The position numbers and the translations under genes were made by a program. This document shows, in pieces, positions 26,067 through 34,762 of a DNA stretch of 64,000 nt (position 1 is its first letter; every line of letters begins with the position of its first letter). The notes below the pieces were generated by a model. It did no database searches. It was not told where the DNA came from and saw nothing but the letters and a program-made list of their open reading frames with translations. Where the stretch lies: the NCBI RefSeq assembly GCF_030418295.1, contig NZ_JAUHQA010000001.1:868001-932000 (forward strand), given 5' to 3'. The DNA is from Demequina muriae. Lineage in GTDB: Bacteria; Actinomycetota; Actinomycetes; Actinomycetales; Demequinaceae.

Positions 26067-27359
26067 TCAAATGCGGTGCGCTGGCGCACCTCGCGGGCGG
26101 CCACCGCTCAGCAGGTGCGCGTGAGCGCGGGCGAAGGGGGCCAACGGAAGAGTGGCGAACAGCCGGAGCTGGGCGATCAGCGAGGCGTCCTCGTCGAGGA
26201 AGGCAAGGATGCGAGGCCCCGAGTTGCGCGTCAGCAGCGCCGCGAAGATCTCGACAGCGGTGGTCGGGTCGTGGCGGATGACGCGGAGCAGCGCGTGGTC
26301 CAGGGCGCGGCTCCATCGGTGGTCTCTCGCGGCGCTGCCCGGGCTCACGCCCCGATCCAGACACCCAGCGATGGCGGCGCTGTGACGCTGAATCCTCTCG
26401 AAGCCGTACCCCGTGCTCGCCTTCACCATGCCCGCCCTCGCCCCGATGGGGATCACCGGCCCTGCGGGCGTCGCGGCCGGGCCGCGCGGGAGCGCGATGG
26501 TGCCGATCTCCCGCCCGGTGACCCGATAGTCAAGCGTGTTCACGTGCGCACGCACGTACTCACGGACACGGTCCTCGTGGCGGGTGATCTCGGCGTCGCG
26601 GTCATAGGTGTCGGAGAACGCGAAGACCGTCCGCTCCACCAGCGCACGGCGGGCCGAGGTGGGCAGCACGTACACGAACGCCGCCCCGGCAGATTGGTCG
26701 GTGCGGAAGTCCATGAGCGTGGCCGTGCCCGGGTCGAATGCATCCGTCTCGCACTCGACGTGCAATCCGTAGAAGTCCAGATAGGCCTCCGGCGAGCGTG
26801 ACTGCGCCTGAGCTCCCAGCCCCACACTGTCGAAGACCCAGCGGGCAGTCACCTCGACCGTACGGTTGCCGTCGGGTTCCGTCAGCTCGATCTCGACGCG
26901 GCAGCCGGTCCCGTCTCGGGAGGCCGACCGCACGGACCCCACCACGCGGCGGTACCCCTGACGTCCGCCGATGAGTCGGTCGGTCGCAGCGGAGAGTTGA
27001 GGTCCGGTGATGCGGCGGTAGGCATAGGGCTCGAGCGCCACCCGCCGCCGCCACCCCTCACCAGCCAGCCACAGATGCTCCACAGCAGACGACGCGAAGG
27101 GTGCGAGCAGTTCCGCTCCGGTGCTCCACCATGCCCACGAGCGATGCTCCAAGGGATGAGATCCGTCGTCGACGAGCAGGACCCGGTCGCCCCACCCCGC
27201 GTTGGCAAGGTGACACGCGAGCGAGAGGCCCGCGGCGCCGGCCCCCGCGATCACGGCGTCGAACGTTCCCCGAGGCGCCGGAGCGGAAGCTGCTGAGGTG
27301 GGGACGGGGTGCGTGTCCGCAGGGCGAGTATCCAGCGGGTGCGCACCTGTGTCGTCCAT
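26067..27359 (-). CDS. crtY: Lycopene cyclase family protein
   Basis: A 430-residue FAD/NAD(P)-binding lycopene cyclase of the CrtY/CrtL type, which closes the ends of lycopene into beta- or related rings. After a Thr/Pro/Ala-rich N-terminus of about 35 residues come the dinucleotide-binding motif IAGAGAAGLSLACHLA, the family stretch SWAWWS, and the later GARAGMVKASTGYGFERIQRH characteristic of this cyclase family. ATG 27359 follows AGGAGG with 7-base spacing. No other carotenoid genes are nearby, so the rest of the pathway must be elsewhere. The ring type made is not provable. Confidence 0.85.
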   Translation of the reverse strand: MDDTGAHPLDTRPADTHPVPTSAASAPAPRGTFDAVIAGAGAAGLSLACHLANAGWGDRVLLVDDGSHPLEHRSWAWWSTGAELLAPFASSAVEHLWLAGEGWRRRVALEPYAYRRITGPQLSAATDRLIGGRQGYRRVVGSVRSASRDGTGCRVEIELTEPDGNRTVEVTARWVFDSVGLGAQAQSRSPEAYLDFYGLHVECETDAFDPGTATLMDFRTDQSAGAAFVYVLPTSARRALVERTVFAFSDTYDRDAEITRHEDRVREYVRAHVNTLDYRVTGREIGTIALPRGPAATPAGPVIPIGARAGMVKASTGYGFERIQRHSAAIAGCLDRGVSPGSAARDHRWSRALDHALLRVIRHDPTTAVEIFAALLTRNSGPRILAFLDEDASLIAQLRLFATLPLAPFARAHAHLLSGGRPRGAPAHRI

Positions 27360-27461
27360 CGCGGGCCTCCTGGACATCCTCCGCCAGTGTGGCACCGCGT
27401 TCGCACCGAACGGCGAGGACGATGGTCCCGCGCAGCAGGACGGGCGCGCTCCGAGACGTCG

Positions 27462-27534
27462 TGCGCCTGGGCAGATTCGAACTGCCGACACCCGCTTTAG
27501 GAGAGCGGTGCTCTATCCCCTGAGCTACAGGCGC
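27462..27534 (-). tRNA. tRNA-Arg (anticodon CCT), CCA not encoded
   Basis: Minus-strand cloverleaf: acceptor GCGCCTG/CAGGCGC, D arm with GCTCAGGGGATAGAGC, anticodon stem CCGCT/AGCGG with loop CTCCTAA (anticodon CCT, reading AGG), and T arm GGCAG-TTCGAAT-CTGCC. The discriminator A is followed by CGACG, so CCA must be added post-transcriptionally, unlike the other two tRNAs here. AGG is rare in high-GC genomes. Confidence 0.95.
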
Positions 27535-27580
27535 GTGGGGCACCTACGAGGGTACCCGCACCGCGCCTGTCACCGGAATC

Positions 27581-28564
27581 TCACCACTTGGCGTGGACGT
27601 GCTCGCGAATCCGCTCGTTGTAGACGTGTGCGAGAGCGGCGAGGGTCTCCTCGTCGAAGGGAGGCATGTCTGCGGCCGCAGCGTTCGCCTGCGCCTGCTC
27701 TGGCCGCGACGCACCGGGGATGATGGTGGAGGCGCCTACAGCGCCGATCCACGCCAGCGCGAACTGCGCCGTGGTCCAGCCTTCAGGGGTCAGCGCGGCC
27801 ACCTCGCGTGCAGCCTCGACTCCAACCTCGTACGGCACGCCCGCGAAGGTCTCGCCTACATCGAAGGCGGCGCCGTCGCGGTTGAAGTGGCGGTGGTCCT
27901 TCTCACCGAACGTCGTGTGCTCGTCGTACTTGCCGGTCAGCAATCCGGAGGCCAGCGGGACGCGAGCGATGATGCCCACGCCGTTCTCGCGGGCGGTGCC
28001 CAGGACGTGCTCGAGCGGCTTGCGTCGGAACACGTTGAGGATGATCTGGACGGTCGCGATGTCGGGGTCCCGCAGTGCGTCGAGCGCCTCGTCGCACGTC
28101 TCGACAGAGACGCCGTAGTGCGCGATACGACCCTCCTGCTGGAGCGTGCGGAGGTCGTCGTAGGTCTGCGGGTTCGCGAACACCTCAGACGGAGGGCAGT
28201 GCAACTGCACCAGGTCCAGTGTGTCGACGCCCAGATTCTCGCGCGAACGGTCAGTCCAGCGTCGGTAGTTGTCGAGGGTGTACTGCGACGCCTCGTGGGG
28301 ATCGGCGCGCCGACCCATCTTGGTGGCAATGGTGATGCCCTCTGCCCCGCGGTCGGCCACAAAGTCGCGCAGCGCTCGTTCCGAGCGCCCGTCCCCGTAG
28401 ACGTCCGCGGTGTCGAAGAAGGTGACGCCCGCATCGGCCGCCGCACGCAGGATGTCCTGCGCCGTGTCGTCGGCCACGTGCGACCAGTCCGCGCCGAGCT
28501 GCCAGCAGCCCTGTCCGATGAGCGAGATCTCGCGGCCGAGCCGCGGTACGAATGAAGTGCGCAT
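27581..28564 (-). CDS. Aldo/keto reductase
   Basis: A 327-residue NADPH-dependent aldo/keto reductase. The catalytic tetrad is visible as Asp and Tyr in FFDTADVYGDGRSER, Lys in IATKMGR and His in VQLHCPP. The C-terminal cofactor-binding loop STIIPGASRPEQAQANAAA is normal. ATG 28564 lies 7 bases after TAGGGT with only a G-run between, suggesting leaderless initiation. It is monocistronic, downstream of the NlpC/P60 gene and its terminator. The substrate is unknown; such enzymes reduce diverse aldehydes and ketones. Confidence 0.9.
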   Translation of the reverse strand: MRTSFVPRLGREISLIGQGCWQLGADWSHVADDTAQDILRAAADAGVTFFDTADVYGDGRSERALRDFVADRGAEGITIATKMGRRADPHEASQYTLDNYRRWTDRSRENLGVDTLDLVQLHCPPSEVFANPQTYDDLRTLQQEGRIAHYGVSVETCDEALDALRDPDIATVQIILNVFRRKPLEHVLGTARENGVGIIARVPLASGLLTGKYDEHTTFGEKDHRHFNRDGAAFDVGETFAGVPYEVGVEAAREVAALTPEGWTTAQFALAWIGAVGASTIIPGASRPEQAQANAAAADMPPFDEETLAALAHVYNERIREHVHAKW

Positions 28565-28626
28565 GCCCCCCACCCTATGCGCGCCCGGGGAGCCGAGCGA
28601 CTCGGGTGACGGAGCCTCACATGCGA

Positions 28627-28660
28627 AGAGCCGCCGCGGCCCGAAGGCGGCGGCGGCTCT
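28627..28660 (-). terminator. Terminator after the NlpC/P60 gene
   Basis: AGAGCCGCCGC (28627-28637) pairs perfectly with GCGGCGGCTCT (28650-28660). The hairpin lies 17 bases past the NlpC/P60 stop on the minus strand. It is followed by TCGCAT rather than a full U-tract, as is common in actinobacteria. Confidence 0.7.
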
Positions 28661-28676
28661 CGCGAAGCGCTGGGGA

Positions 28677-29384
28677 CTAGCCCGTGACGCGCACGTACGT
28701 GGGGTTGTTCTGCCAGATGCCACGGAACTGGATCGTCTTGCCGTGGGTCGGCGCGTCGATCTGCAGGTTCGGGCCGGCGTAGATGCCGACGTGGCCAGGA
28801 GACACGATGATGTCGCCGGCCTGCGGCGACGACACGCGGGTGCCCACGTTGTAGTAGGCGCCCGACGACCGCGGAAGCGAGATGCCGAACTGCCCATACA
28901 CGTAGGACGTGAAGCCCGAGCAGTCGAAGCCGCCCGGAGCGGATCCACCGGAGACGTAGGGGTCGCCCACGTGCTTCGCGGCTTCAGCGATGATCGCCGA
29001 GCCGGAGATCGCGGCCTTGACGTTGGTGGACTGGGCGACGGGCCGTGCGCCGGAGCTCGACGAGCTGGACGTGTTCGCCGCCGGAGCGGGGGCCACGACG
29101 ACGGGCTCGGGGTCCGCCTCGACGTCGATCTCGGGCGTGTGAAGCTCGAATTCGGCGTCGTCAGACGCGGTGACAGTTCCCGAGACTGCGGCAAGGTCCG
29201 CGGACGCGGCCTCTGCCTGAGTCTCGATCGCGAGAGTGTCGGGGGTGACGGAGTCGACCGTCATGTCCTGGGCGACCAGAGCGGCCGCTGCGGCACCCGT
29301 CAGGGGAACCACCACAAGTGCGGCGCCTGCTGCTGCAGCCACCGCGCGCGTCTTGGCGCGCATGTATCCGTACTTCAAAATCAC
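28677..29384 (-). CDS. Secreted NlpC/P60 cell-wall peptidase
   Basis: A 235-residue exported peptidase that cleaves peptidoglycan stem peptides. A signal segment of about 40 residues (RAKTRAVAAAAGAALVVVPL) is followed by an acidic Ser/Ala/Pro linker and the NlpC/P60 domain from about residue 125. Catalytic Cys lies in GGFDCSGFTSYVY and His in SPGHVGIYAG. GTG 29384 follows GGAAGGAAC. I looked for a ydaO c-di-AMP riboswitch in the leader, common for such genes in actinobacteria, and found none. It is monocistronic with a strong terminator. Confidence 0.9.
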   Translation of the reverse strand: MILKYGYMRAKTRAVAAAAGAALVVVPLTGAAAAALVAQDMTVDSVTPDTLAIETQAEAASADLAAVSGTVTASDDAEFELHTPEIDVEADPEPVVVAPAPAANTSSSSSSGARPVAQSTNVKAAISGSAIIAEAAKHVGDPYVSGGSAPGGFDCSGFTSYVYGQFGISLPRSSGAYYNVGTRVSSPQAGDIIVSPGHVGIYAGPNLQIDAPTHGKTIQFRGIWQNNPTYVRVTG

Positions 29385-29492
29385 GTTCCTTCCGCACAGT
29401 CCGTGCGTTGATGTTCCGAGGCCCAGCGAGTGAAACTTTTCGTCAGTTCCAATGCCATCTCCGGGGCCCGCGGGTGCGTGCTCTTCTATGTA

Positions 29493-30215
29493 CTAGACGT
29501 CCATGTTACCAATTCGTGATGATTCGCCAAGTCGAGGATGGCCGAAGAGGTGCCGCGCGGCCTCCCTCGACACTGCCACCGACCCCGTCAGGGTGGTCAC
29601 CAGCACCGCATCATCCTCAAGGATGATTCGCACCGTCGCCCCTGGTACCAGTCCAGCTCTGATCGCTTCGACGAGGAACCCGTCAGCAGCCTGCGGGTTC
29701 TCGCCGATGCGCGTCACAGTCAGTTCGAAAATTCCCGATTCTGCGGCCGAATCGAGCGAGATTTCGGCCGCTGGAGGCCCATCAGGGTCATCCATGACCC
29801 CCAACTCGCCCAGTGCAGGGATGGGGTTGCCGTACGGCGAGAACCTCGGGGTGTCCAGCAGCTCGAGCAGCCGGCGCTCCACCCGGTCGCTCATCACGTG
29901 CTCCCACCGGCAGGCCTCCTCGTGGACGTACGGCAGCTCGAGCCCGATGACGTCGATGAGCAGGCGCTCGGCGAGGCGGTGCTTGCGCATCACCCGCACG
30001 GCCGTCTGCAGCCCCACATCGGTGAGCTCGAGGCGGCGGTCCGACGAGACGACCACGAGTCCGTCCCTCTCCATCCGCGCGATGGTCTGCGACACCGTCG
30101 GCCCCGAGTGCCCGAGCTGCTCCGCGATGCGTGCGCGCATCGGCGTCACACCATCCTCGATGAGCTCGTAGATGGTCCTCAGATACATCTCGGTGGTGTC
30201 GATCAGGTCGCTCAA
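29493..30215 (-). CDS. DtxR/IdeR family metal-dependent regulator
   Basis: A 240-residue regulator of the DtxR/IdeR family, iron- or manganese-activated repressors. The DNA-binding domain is near identical to the family type (LIDTTEMYLRTIYELIEDG and GHSGPTVSQTIARMERDGLV). Metal-site residues appear in VMRKHRLAERLL and HEEACRWEHVMS, and the SH3-like C-terminal domain is present. TTG 30215 matches the conserved start position and overlaps the ugd stop (TTGA), coupling it to ugd and manA. ATG 30263 in the same frame would add 16 non-family residues. Pairing with sugar-nucleotide genes is unusual. Confidence 0.88.
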   Translation of the reverse strand: MSDLIDTTEMYLRTIYELIEDGVTPMRARIAEQLGHSGPTVSQTIARMERDGLVVVSSDRRLELTDVGLQTAVRVMRKHRLAERLLIDVIGLELPYVHEEACRWEHVMSDRVERRLLELLDTPRFSPYGNPIPALGELGVMDDPDGPPAAEISLDSAAESGIFELTVTRIGENPQAADGFLVEAIRAGLVPGATVRIILEDDAVLVTTLTGSVAVSREAARHLFGHPRLGESSRIGNMDV

Positions 30216-31546
30216 CCCGAGTGCCGTCCCAACCCCCGGTACGTCCAGCCTGCCGCAATCCATCGCTCAGCGGGGAGGCAGTTGCGGCCGTCGATGATGC
30301 GGCGGTGAGCCACCAGGCGTCCCACCTCCTCGGGATCGAGGTCGCGGAACTGGCGCCACTCGGTCGCGAGGATCACCAGGTCGGCGTCCTGGACCGCGCC
30401 TTGCGGCGACTCAGCGAAGTCGAGCGTGGGCCACACGCGCGCGGCGTTGACCATGCCCTCGGGGTCATGGACCCGGACGTGTGCCCCAGCGAGGTGCAGC
30501 TGGCCGGCGACGTCGAGAGCCGGCGAGTCCCGCACATCGTCGCTGTCGGGCTTGAAGGCCGCACCCAGGACCGCGATGCGCGCGCCGACCAGGCTTCCGC
30601 CGACTTCCCGCTCCGCGAGCTCGACCACGTGCTGGCGACGCCGCAGATTGACGGCGTCCACCTCGCGCAGGAACGTCAGCGCCTGATCGACCCCGAGTTC
30701 GCCTGCGCGCGCCATGAAGGCCCGGATGTCCTTCGGCAGGCAGCCGCCTCCGAAACCCAGACCGGCGCCCAGGAACTTCCGGCCGATGCGGTCGTCGTAT
30801 CCGATCGCGTCCGCCAGGTCCTTCACATCCGCGCCGGTCGCATCGCATACCTCGGCGACGGCGTTGATGAACGAGATCTTGGTCGCGAGGAAGGCGTTCG
30901 CGGAGACCTTCACGAGTTCGGCAGTCGCCAGATCCGTCACGACGATCGGCGTCTCCCGTGCGAGGGCGTCCGCATACACGCGTCGGGCCACCTCTTCGAT
31001 CCGCCCAGGCTGGACCGGGTCCACTCCCAGGACGAGCCGGTCGGGACGCAGAGTGTCCTCGACGGCGAACCCCTCGCGCAGGAACTCCGGGTTCCACCCC
31101 AGCTGGGCGTCATCGCCGACGGGAGCCAACTCACGCACCCGTGCGGCGAGCCGTGCGGCCGTTCCCACGGGCACGGTCGACTTGCCCAGGATGACGGAGG
31201 GTCGCGTGAGCAGCGGCGCGAGAGCGTCGATCGCTGCATCGACATAGACCATGTCCGCGCCGTAGCCGCTCTTGAGCTGCGGGGTGCCGACGCCGATGAA
31301 GTGGACGTCGGCGAACTCCGCGGCCTCGCGGATGTCCGTCGTGAAGCGCAGCCTCCCGGACTCGACGTGCTTGCGGAGCAGCTCGGGCAGGCCAGGCTCA
31401 TAGAACGGCACCTCGCCGCGACTCAGCCGCTCGATCTTCTCGGCGTCGACGTCGACCCCGATCACCTCATGACCCAACTCGGCCATTCCTGCGGCGTGGG
31501 TGGCTCCGAGGTAGCCGGTGCCAATGACGGAGATGCGTTCTGACAT
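30212..31546 (-). CDS. ugd: UDP-glucose/GDP-mannose dehydrogenase family protein
   Basis: A 444-residue NAD-dependent nucleotide-sugar 6-dehydrogenase, most likely forming UDP-glucuronate from UDP-glucose. The N-terminal Rossmann fold (SVIGTGYLGATHAAGMAELGH), the catalytic Cys in GGGCLPKDI and the C-terminal domain (AFKPDSDDVRDSPALDV) are complete. ATG 31546 begins 5 bases after the manA stop, and the gene ends in a TTGA overlap with the IdeR-type gene. A TATCGT hexamer at 31554-31559 could also drive it alone. GDP-mannose as substrate cannot be excluded given manA next door. Confidence 0.88.
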   Translation of the reverse strand: MSERISVIGTGYLGATHAAGMAELGHEVIGVDVDAEKIERLSRGEVPFYEPGLPELLRKHVESGRLRFTTDIREAAEFADVHFIGVGTPQLKSGYGADMVYVDAAIDALAPLLTRPSVILGKSTVPVGTAARLAARVRELAPVGDDAQLGWNPEFLREGFAVEDTLRPDRLVLGVDPVQPGRIEEVARRVYADALARETPIVVTDLATAELVKVSANAFLATKISFINAVAEVCDATGADVKDLADAIGYDDRIGRKFLGAGLGFGGGCLPKDIRAFMARAGELGVDQALTFLREVDAVNLRRRQHVVELAEREVGGSLVGARIAVLGAAFKPDSDDVRDSPALDVAGQLHLAGAHVRVHDPEGMVNAARVWPTLDFAESPQGAVQDADLVILATEWRQFRDLDPEEVGRLVAHRRIIDGRNCLPAERWIAAGWTYRGLGRHSG

Positions 31547-31551
31547 GCCGC

Positions 31552-32718
31552 CTACGATACCGCCGCACCGAGTCTTGGTGAACTCTGGGGAAGGTGCGCG
31601 ATCACTGTCATTCCATGGCCGCTCACGCGCATCGTCCCGTCGCTGTGGCCCGCGACGACGGCCTGCCCGCACGCCAGCCGTTCGCTCGCGTCGTCGCATG
31701 AGATGGACGCCTCCCCCTCGACCACGAGCGCGACGCGCGGACCTGCGGGGATCTCCACCCGACCGTCGCTGACCACCGTGAGCGCGAACTCGTCCGACTG
31801 GGTCAGGTAGGTGGTCACGGGCCCGTCCTGCATCACCTGGGGGCGTGCGACGGGCGCAGGAGACGTCGACGCGAGCTCGAGGAGGAGCGGGACGTCGACG
31901 TGCTTGGGAGTGAGCCCGGCGCGAACCACGTTGTCGGAGTTCGCCATGACCTCGATCCCTACGCCCGACTGGTAGCTGTGAAGAACTCCCGCTCCGGTGT
32001 AGGCGGCGTCCCCCGGACGCAGCTGGACGACATTGAGTGCGAGCGCCACGAGCGCACCGGCATCACCGGGGAACTCGCCCAGCGCATCGGCGCTCACGCG
32101 CAAGGACGAACCCGCAGGCGCCGAGCGGCCGCGTGCTGCGAGAGCGGCGAGCGTCTCCTCATCCCCGCCTCCGGTGAGCGCGAGAGAGATGAAGTCCGAC
32201 ACATCGCCGGAGAGCGCCGCGGCGAGCCGAGCCGCACCAGCCGTGCCGAGCGCGTCGAGATCCGCGCGAAGGTCGTCGATCGGGCGTACGCCGGCAAGCA
32301 CCGTCATCGGCGTGAGCGCGACGACCATCTCCGGCTTGTGCCATGCGTCATGGAAGTCCCGTGGGGCATCGGAATCGCGGGTGCGCTCGCGCTCGAAGCC
32401 GGCCCGTGCCTGCTCGAGGTCGGGATGCACCTGGATCGACAATGGCCGCGCGATCGCCAGGACCTTCAGGAGGAACGGCAGGCGCCCGTCCCATCGGGAT
32501 GCCGCGTCAGTGCCGAGCCACGAGTCACGGTCGGCCGCGATGAGCGAGTCGAGGCCGATCAGGTCTCCCCCGACATTCGCCAACGAGGGCGCGTCTCGGT
32601 GCCCGCCCCACCACGCCTCTGCCACGGGCCCGCCTGTCGGATCGATGCCCAGGAGGCGCGGAATGTCGTCTGTCGTTCCCCAGGCGTAATCGCGGAGTGC
32701 AGGCGTGATTCGGTGCAT
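31552..32718 (-). CDS. manA: Mannose-6-phosphate isomerase, class I
   Basis: A 388-residue zinc enzyme interconverting mannose-6-phosphate and fructose-6-phosphate, feeding GDP-mannose synthesis. Zinc-site segments are visible: SIQVHPDLEQA, AWHKPEMVVAL, and later GAGVLHSYQSGVGIEVMANSDNVVRAGLT. ATG 32718 was chosen because homologues begin at this MHRI-type position. It is divergent from serC and starts the manA-ugd-ideR-type operon. It could supply precursors for the mannose-related GH92/GT4 locus elsewhere in the window (inference). Confidence 0.9.
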   Translation of the reverse strand: MHRITPALRDYAWGTTDDIPRLLGIDPTGGPVAEAWWGGHRDAPSLANVGGDLIGLDSLIAADRDSWLGTDAASRWDGRLPFLLKVLAIARPLSIQVHPDLEQARAGFERERTRDSDAPRDFHDAWHKPEMVVALTPMTVLAGVRPIDDLRADLDALGTAGAARLAAALSGDVSDFISLALTGGGDEETLAALAARGRSAPAGSSLRVSADALGEFPGDAGALVALALNVVQLRPGDAAYTGAGVLHSYQSGVGIEVMANSDNVVRAGLTPKHVDVPLLLELASTSPAPVARPQVMQDGPVTTYLTQSDEFALTVVSDGRVEIPAGPRVALVVEGEASISCDDASERLACGQAVVAGHSDGTMRVSGHGMTVIAHLPQSSPRLGAAVS

Positions 32719-32760
32719 GCACGACAGTGTGCCAGGCGTGACCGCCACTACTCTGAGCCC

Positions 32761-33885
32761 ATGTCGCCAGAACTCGTCATTCCCGCCGACCTCCTGCCTC
32801 GCGACGGCCGCTTCGGGTCGGGCCCGTCGCGCGTGCGAGACGCACAGGTCCAGGCCATCGTCGACTCGCAGCCGCGCATACTCGGCACCTCACACCGCCA
32901 GGCGCCGGTCAAAGACCTCGTCGGTGCGGTGCGCGCCGGTCTGAGCGCGTTCTACTCGCTGCCCGACGGCTACGAGGTGATCCTCGGCAATGGCGGCTCG
33001 ACATCGTTCTGGGATGCGGCCACGTTCTCGTTGGTCGAGAGGCGTGCCCAGCACTGCGCCTTCGGAGAGTTCGGCGCGAAGTTCGCCAAGGCCACCGCGT
33101 CCGCGCCCTTCTTGGAGGACTCCGATGTGATCGAGGCTCCTGCGGGCGACATCGCCGTTCCCCGACCCTCCGAGGGGATCGACGTCTACGCATGGCCCCA
33201 TAACGAGACCTCCACAGGCGCCATGGCACCGGCCGTGCGTCCGGACGGAATCGGCGACGCTCTCACCGTGATCGACGGCACATCGGCGGCGGGCGGACTG
33301 ACGCTCGACGTGACCCAGGCCGACGTCTACTACTTCGCCCCCCAGAAGAGCTTCGGCTCCGACGGTGGGCTGTGGCTCGCTCTGGTGTCACCCGCTGCCA
33401 TCGAGCGCATCGGACGGATCGCCGCGTCCGACCGCTGGATCCCCGCGACGCTGGACCTCGCCACCGCGCTGGAGAACTCCCGCGCCAACCAGACCCTCAA
33501 CACCCCCGCCGTCGCCACGCTGGTCATGATGGCTGAGCAGCTCCGGTGGCTGAATGAGAACGGCGGCATGGCGTTCGCCACCGGACGCACCAGCGAGTCG
33601 GCTCGCCGCATTTATCAGTGGGCGGATGCCGCTGAATACGCTGAGACCTTTGTCACAAGGACTTCTGCACGCTCCTCCGTCGTGGCTACTGTCGACCTGC
33701 TCCCCTCGGTGGATTCGTCCGTTCTGCGCACGATTCTCCGCCGTCAGGGGGTCGTGGATATCGATCCGTACCGCAAGCTCGGGCGCAACCAGATCCGTGT
33801 CGGAATGTTCCCGGCCGTCGATCCGGACGACGTCTCCGCGCTCACGAGCAGCATCGACTGGATAGTGGAGAGATTGAGGACATGA
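32761..33885 (+). CDS. serC: Phosphoserine aminotransferase
   Basis: A 374-residue PLP enzyme converting 3-phosphohydroxypyruvate and glutamate to phosphoserine in serine synthesis. It belongs to the actinobacterial SerC subgroup. Features are GPSRVRDAQ near the N-terminus, GTSHRQAPVKDLV, the glycine-rich LGNGGSTSFWDAA, and the Schiff-base lysine in FAPQKSFGSDGG. The ATG is 6 bases after TACTCT, with no ribosome site, so it is probably leaderless. The next gene overlaps its stop (ATGA). Confidence 0.92.
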   Translation: MSPELVIPADLLPRDGRFGSGPSRVRDAQVQAIVDSQPRILGTSHRQAPVKDLVGAVRAGLSAFYSLPDGYEVILGNGGSTSFWDAATFSLVERRAQHCAFGEFGAKFAKATASAPFLEDSDVIEAPAGDIAVPRPSEGIDVYAWPHNETSTGAMAPAVRPDGIGDALTVIDGTSAAGGLTLDVTQADVYYFAPQKSFGSDGGLWLALVSPAAIERIGRIAASDRWIPATLDLATALENSRANQTLNTPAVATLVMMAEQLRWLNENGGMAFATGRTSESARRIYQWADAAEYAETFVTRTSARSSVVATVDLLPSVDSSVLRTILRRQGVVDIDPYRKLGRNQIRVGMFPAVDPDDVSALTSSIDWIVERLRT

Positions 33886-34718
33886 GCGCACCGCAGGAGG
33901 TCCCAGGGACCGGACGACCCCGTCTTCGACCCCTCTCGACCTTCCTGCTGGCGGCCGTTCCGCTCGTCATCGCCGGCGTCGGTGGAACGCTCGCCGCGAA
34001 CTTCGCGCCCGACACGGTGACCACCCCCGCCACTGCGCCCGCCGACCAGACCGCACAAGAGGTGGCGGTGTTCGAGGACACCAGCGACGTGCTCCCCGCA
34101 GTCGTCGCGCCGCAGGTCGAGTCGAGCGCGGCGGACGCCGTTCCGCAGATCTCTGTGTCGTTCGCGCCCGAACCCGAGCCGGCGCCCGTCGCGCAGGCCG
34201 CAGCAACGCGGTCCGGGGGCGGCTCCGCTTCCGCATCGTCCGGTTCCACCTCCGCCTCGTCCGGGTCCGGGTCGGCCTCGAAGCCGGCCCCGCGCCAGTC
34301 CTCCGACGCGTACTGCGCCTCGCCCTCGTCGCCCTACTCCGCAGGCGGCTCGGTCAAGGGCCTGCTGACCGCTGCCAACAAGGAGCGCGCGCGCATCGGC
34401 GTGAGCGCCATGTCCTGGTCGGGAAGCCTCGCGTCCGCCGCGACCAGCTGGTCGCAGTCGATGGCGGGCCGTGACGATTCGGGCACCGGCGGCGCGTTGG
34501 CGCACAACCCGAACCGTCCCGGTGCGGAGAACGTCGCCGTCAGCGGCTCCTCGGGCGGGATCTCGGTGGGCACCGCCGTCAACAAGGCCCACGCGGGGTG
34601 GATGTACTCAGGCGGCCACTGCCGCAACATCATGAACCCGAGCTACTCCACCATGGGCGCGGGCACCGCGACGACGGCGAACGGCAACGCCGTCTACACC
34701 ACCGCGAACTTCCGCTGA
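33882..34718 (+). CDS. Secreted CAP/SCP domain protein
   Basis: A 278-residue exported protein. An N-terminal signal anchor (LSTFLLAAVPLVIAGVGGTLA, about residues 18-38) is followed by a low-complexity Ser/Gly/Pro/Ala linker and a C-terminal CAP (cysteine-rich secretory protein) domain from about residue 155. The CAP cavity residues are visible: His in LAHNPNRPGAENVAV with its Glu, and His in SGGHCRNIM. Bacterial CAP proteins are secreted or wall-associated, with no settled activity. Start ATG overlaps the serC stop. Confidence 0.85.
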   Translation: MSAPQEVPGTGRPRLRPLSTFLLAAVPLVIAGVGGTLAANFAPDTVTTPATAPADQTAQEVAVFEDTSDVLPAVVAPQVESSAADAVPQISVSFAPEPEPAPVAQAAATRSGGGSASASSGSTSASSGSGSASKPAPRQSSDAYCASPSSPYSAGGSVKGLLTAANKERARIGVSAMSWSGSLASAATSWSQSMAGRDDSGTGGALAHNPNRPGAENVAVSGSSGGISVGTAVNKAHAGWMYSGGHCRNIMNPSYSTMGAGTATTANGNAVYTTANFR

Positions 34719-34762
34719 CCTGACGCGCGCACCTGTCGCCTGCGCGTCACGATCGGAACGGA

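Noticed and set aside
29385..29492. ydaO (c-di-AMP) riboswitch before the NlpC/P60 gene
   Set aside because: Such genes often have one in actinobacteria, but the conserved aptamer sequences are absent in this 108-base leader.
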